Assembly: GCA_003240795.1 (NCBI GenBank)
Contig: QFNK01000053.1
Location: 1-9,166 of the forward strand
Length of the DNA: 9,166 bases
Reading direction: 5' to 3'
From: Micavibrio aeruginosavorus
GTDB lineage: Bacteria > Pseudomonadota > Alphaproteobacteria > Micavibrionales > Micavibrionaceae
Shown here: positions 6,787 through 9,166 of the stretch, piece after piece
Numbering within the stretch: the first letter of the stretch is position 1
Layout of the letters: each line of letters starts with the position of its first letter
Notes under the pieces: model-generated
The model's database searches: none
What the model was told of the DNA's origin: nothing
What the model saw: only the letters and a program-made list of their open reading frames with translations
Translations under genes and position numbers: made by a program

Positions 6787-7254
6787 ATGAAACCCGTTTC
6801 CCGTTCAGTCCCTACGCTTCTCGCCAAAGCGTTCCAGCGCAAATATATAGCTCTGGGGCGAATTGTCACGCATTGGACGGAAGTTGTCGGCCCCGATTTT
6901 GCCGAACGGGCCCAGCCGGCGAAAATCCATTACAGCAAAGCTAAAACGCCCAAGGAAAAATCCACGGCCACGCTTGATATCGCCGCCTCCTCCGCCGACT
7001 GCGCGGTTTTGGTGTATCAAAAAGATGTTATATTACAGCGCATTAACCATCTGTTCGGTGATGGGTGGGTAACGGACATCAAATTCATCCATGTCGAGCC
7101 AAAACGGCCTTCCAAGCCGCCGAAAAGAATAAAACCCTTGACCTCGGATGAAAAAAATCATCTATCGCAAATACTTGAAACTGTGGACGATCCAGATATA
7201 AAAGAGCGTCTCGCCCGTTTGGGTCAGTCCATCCTACAGGAATCGAAAAAATGA
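6787..7254 (+). CDS. DUF721 / DciA-family protein
   Basis: Small basic protein of 155 residues with the DUF721 pattern: a helical N-terminus, HWTEVVGPDFAERAQPAKI (29-47), then a KH-like beta-alpha region with TLDIAASSADCAVLVYQK and QRINHLFGDGWVTDIKFIH. DUF721 includes DciA, which interacts with and helps load the replicative helicase DnaB in bacteria lacking DnaC/DnaI. That role here is inferred from family and not from specific residues. A Lys-rich stretch (46-57) interrupts the core, and a Pro/Lys-rich linker (about 100-115) leads to a helical tail. ATG 6787 is chosen; a GTG at 6763 is in frame but would overlap mutY. No clear Shine-Dalgarno is seen. The stop overlaps the efp start as ATGA. 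Confidence 0.85.
   Translation: MKPVSRSVPTLLAKAFQRKYIALGRIVTHWTEVVGPDFAERAQPAKIHYSKAKTPKEKSTATLDIAASSADCAVLVYQKDVILQRINHLFGDGWVTDIKFIHVEPKRPSKPPKRIKPLTSDEKNHLSQILETVDDPDIKERLARLGQSILQESKK
7238..7242 (+). promoter_or_regulatory. Ribosome binding site of efp
   Basis: AGGAA lies inside the end of the DUF721 gene, 8 nt before ATG 7251. It gives efp its own ribosome entry in addition to possible coupling through the 4-nt overlap, and it supports this start. Confidence 0.6.
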
Positions 7255-7826
7255 AAGTTGCAGCTATCACATTAAGAAAAGGTCACGTGCTGGACCGCGA
7301 CGGCGACGGCCGTCTTTGGGTTGTCACGGGTTACGAAATCATGCAGCCGGGCAAAGGCGCATCCGTTATCCAGGTCGAGATGCGCGATGTGCGCTCCGGC
7401 AACAAGGATAACATCCGCTACCGCACGCAGGAAACGGTCGAGCGCGTCCGTCTGGAGCAGGCCGAATTCACATATCTCTACAACGACGGCGACCAGACCT
7501 ACACCTTCATGGACAAAGAAACGTTCGAGCAGGTCGAAGTGAAGAAAGATGTCATCGGCGATCAGGCCAAATGGCTTCAGGACGGCATGGAAGTGACGAT
7601 CGAATCCTTCGAAACCGAAGCGCTCAGCGTTGAACTGCCGGACAACGTCATCGTGACGGTCGAAGAAGCAGAGCCTGTCGTCAAAGGCCAGACGGCGTCC
7701 TCCTCCTACAAGCCTGCCATCGTTACGGGCGGCGTGAAGGTTCTTGTTCCTCCGTTCATCGATGTCGGCACACGCATCGTTGTTAAAACCGAAGACGGTT
7801 CCTACTCCGAACGCGCGAAAGACTAA
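7251..7826 (+). CDS. efp: Translation elongation factor P
   Basis: Binds ribosomes stalled at consecutive prolines, between the P and E sites, and promotes peptide bond formation. The 191 residues show the three-domain form: an N-terminal KOW-like domain (about 1-63), a central OB domain containing FTYLYNDGDQTYTFMD, and a C-terminal OB domain with EPVVKGQTASSSYKPA, which ends SYSERAKD. The loop tip is MQPGKGAS with Lys35, equivalent to the beta-lysylated Lys34 of E. coli. Whether it is modified cannot be told, since epmA and epmB are not in the window. The close likeness to rhizobial EF-P supports an alphaproteobacterial origin. It overlaps the DUF721 gene by 4 nt and precedes suhB by 5 bp. 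Confidence 0.98.
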   Translation: MKVAAITLRKGHVLDRDGDGRLWVVTGYEIMQPGKGASVIQVEMRDVRSGNKDNIRYRTQETVERVRLEQAEFTYLYNDGDQTYTFMDKETFEQVEVKKDVIGDQAKWLQDGMEVTIESFETEALSVELPDNVIVTVEEAEPVVKGQTASSSYKPAIVTGGVKVLVPPFIDVGTRIVVKTEDGSYSERAKD

Positions 7827-7831
7827 TTACC

Positions 7832-8620
7832 ATGCCTGTACAGTCCCCCATCATGACCGTGATGATCCGTGCCGCCGAAAAGGCAGGACGGTCTCTCCTG
7901 CGCGATTTCAACGAGATTGAAAACCTGCAGGTTTCCCGCAAGGGTCCGGGGGACTTCGTTACGGCGGCGGATAAGCGTTCTGAAAAGATCATCTTCGAAG
8001 AACTGCAGAAAGCCCGTCCTGACTATTCCTTCATGATGGAGGAATCAGGCGAGGTGAAAGGCAATGATCCGGACCATGTCTGGATCATCGACCCTCTCGA
8101 CGGCACACATAACTTCATGCACGGCGTCCCGCACTGGTCGATCTCCATCGCGCTGGAACAAAAGGGGCAGATCGTTTCCGGTCTTATCTATGACTGTGCC
8201 AAGGATGAAATGTTCACGGCGGAAAAAGGCGGCGGCGCTTGGCTCCGCAACCGCCGTCTGCGTGCTTCCGGCCGCAATGTGCTTGAGCAGTGCATGATCA
8301 ATTATGGTCAGCCGGTGAATAACAGCGAAGCGCGCGACCTGTTCTACAAGGAACTGCGCGTCGTTCAGGGGCATGCCATGGTGCGCCGTTTCGCCTCAGC
8401 AGCGCTTGATCTCGCATATGTTGCCGCAGGCCGCATCGACGGTTACTGGGAACGCGGCATTAAGCCGTGGGACGTTGCCGCAGGTGTGATCCTTGTCAAG
8501 GAAGCCGGCGGTGCCGTTTCCAGCATCGAAAATGATGACAATCCTGTGTATAGTGGTAATCTCGTTTCCGGTAACCAGCAGGTGCATAGTGACATCAGGA
8601 AACTTCTCAAAACTGTATAA
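7832..8620 (+). CDS. suhB: Inositol monophosphatase family protein (SuhB-like)
   Basis: Mg2+-dependent phosphatase of the inositol monophosphatase family, expected to hydrolyse myo-inositol 1-phosphate and similar substrates. In E. coli SuhB also joins the ribosomal RNA antitermination complex; whether this one does is unknown. The 262 residues match the family. Metal ligands are visible: Glu70 in MMEESGE, the first signature WIIDPLDGTHNFMHG (84-98, with Asp87 and Asp90), and the second signature KPWDVAAGVILVKEAGG with Asp214. AEKGGGAWLRNRRL, SAALDLAYVAAGRIDGYWE and an N-terminus ending in KGPGDFVTAAD resemble rhizobial SuhB. ATG 7832 fits that alignment better than ATG 7853. It follows efp by 5 bp, a pairing I recall as common in alphaproteobacteria. 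Confidence 0.95.
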   Translation: MPVQSPIMTVMIRAAEKAGRSLLRDFNEIENLQVSRKGPGDFVTAADKRSEKIIFEELQKARPDYSFMMEESGEVKGNDPDHVWIIDPLDGTHNFMHGVPHWSISIALEQKGQIVSGLIYDCAKDEMFTAEKGGGAWLRNRRLRASGRNVLEQCMINYGQPVNNSEARDLFYKELRVVQGHAMVRRFASAALDLAYVAAGRIDGYWERGIKPWDVAAGVILVKEAGGAVSSIENDDNPVYSGNLVSGNQQVHSDIRKLLKTV

Positions 8621-9166
8621 TTTTTCGTCCTCGCTTCTTACGCTGGCGGTTGCCGGTGCGGCGCTTGTCATGCCTTGCGCCGTGTTTGCGCAGAGCGAAG
8701 GTTATACGCCTCCTCCCATGTTCGGCGATATGACGCCGCCGATGGTGCGCCCTGAAACCGCGACGGGGAATCTTGTCGAGCCCAAACGCTCGGAACGGAT
8801 GGAGATAGCACCATCGCAGGCCGCGCGTCCGCCTGTGGTCGTGCCGCGTACATCGGCAGGGAACGCAAATGCCGCTCCTGCACCTGTCGTCACACCGGAG
8901 AGCCAGCCGCCTGCCTTGCCTGCACCAGCCGTAGAATCAATGCCCACGATGGCGGCGCCGACGACCATGGCCCCTGCACCGAAAATGATGCAGCCTATTA
9001 TCGAAGAGACACAGCCGCGCAGAGCAAAGCCCGTTAAAGAAGCGAAACCTGCCGCCGTTTCCGCGCCAAAAGAAGAAGAGCGCACGGCCGCGCCGACACC
9101 CCGCCGCAAACCAGACGCCGCTCCGAAAAAGGAAAAGGCCGAAGCCGCGAAAGCAGTATCAGCCCC
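8589..9166 (+). CDS. Exported Pro/Ala-rich protein, 3'-truncated by the window
   Basis: A frame open to the window edge encodes about 192 residues. It begins with a signal peptide: NFSKLYNF, then hydrophobic SSLLTLAVAGAALVMPCAVFA (about 13-34) and probable cleavage before QSEG. The mature part is low complexity, rich in Pro, Ala, Met and later Lys/Glu, with charged clusters (KPVKEAKPA, KEEERT, PKKEKAEAAK). It is probably a disordered linker, as in proteins that span the periplasm or anchor to the cell wall before a C-terminal domain. An OmpA-like or similar domain is a guess, since the end is missing. GTG 8589 is chosen because AGGTG (8580-8584) sits 4 nt upstream and no suitable ATG precedes the signal peptide. 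It overlaps suhB by 32 nt, so cotranscription is likely. Confidence 0.75.
   Translation, partial: MTSGNFSKLYNFSSSLLTLAVAGAALVMPCAVFAQSEGYTPPPMFGDMTPPMVRPETATGNLVEPKRSERMEIAPSQAARPPVVVPRTSAGNANAAPAPVVTPESQPPALPAPAVESMPTMAAPTTMAPAPKMMQPIIEETQPRRAKPVKEAKPAAVSAPKEEERTAAPTPRRKPDAAPKKEKAEAAKAVSA

Noticed and set aside
8702..9109. 135-codon Gly/Ala-rich open frame on the - strand near the end
   Set aside because: It is the mirror of the Pro/Ala-rich coding region on the + strand, which has a signal peptide, a start site and operon context.

Overview
The window looks like chromosomal housekeeping DNA from an alphaproteobacterium. The evidence is a close relative of the cell-cycle methyltransferase CcrM (GANTC-specific in Caulobacter), an EF-P of the alphaproteobacterial type with a QPGKG loop and an SYSERAKD C-terminus, an efp-suhB pair, and a mutY next to a DUF721 gene. 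I cannot name the genus. By eye the base composition is moderately GC-rich and even. There are no tRNA or rRNA genes, insertion sequences, phage genes or CRISPR arrays, and no sign of recent transfer.

Layout. (1) Positions 1-3046, + strand: the 3' part of pepN (aminopeptidase N, its first ~40 residues lie outside the window), overlapping by 8 nt with rnhB (RNase HII). (2) Positions 3047-3192: a 146-bp AT-richer gap holding five GANTC sites and a plausible promoter. (3) Positions 3193-4674, + strand: ccrM then folB, 9 bp apart. (4) Positions 4678-6774, - strand: mutY, then downstream of it an unrecognised exported protein that ends 3 bp from folB (convergent). (5) Positions 6787-9166, + strand: DUF721/DciA-family gene, efp, suhB and the start of an exported Pro/Ala-rich protein. 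These are joined by overlaps or a 5-bp gap and look like one transcription unit. mutY and the DUF721 gene are divergent with only 12 bp between start codons.

How the genes relate. Several products act on DNA: RNase HII removes ribonucleotides, CcrM methylates adenine after replication, MutY removes adenine opposite 8-oxoguanine, and DciA-family proteins assist the replicative helicase. My recollection is that rnhB, ccrM, mutY and DUF721 are often neighbours in alphaproteobacteria; here folB and the exported-protein gene lie between ccrM and mutY. The remaining genes serve peptide degradation, folate synthesis, translation and inositol-phosphate metabolism or RNA-related roles.

I found no new multi-gene system. 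The best points to follow up are the GANTC cluster in front of ccrM, which suggests feedback by the enzyme's own methylation mark; a perfect 11-bp hairpin in the ccrM coding sequence at the junction of its two domains; and two uncharacterised exported proteins.
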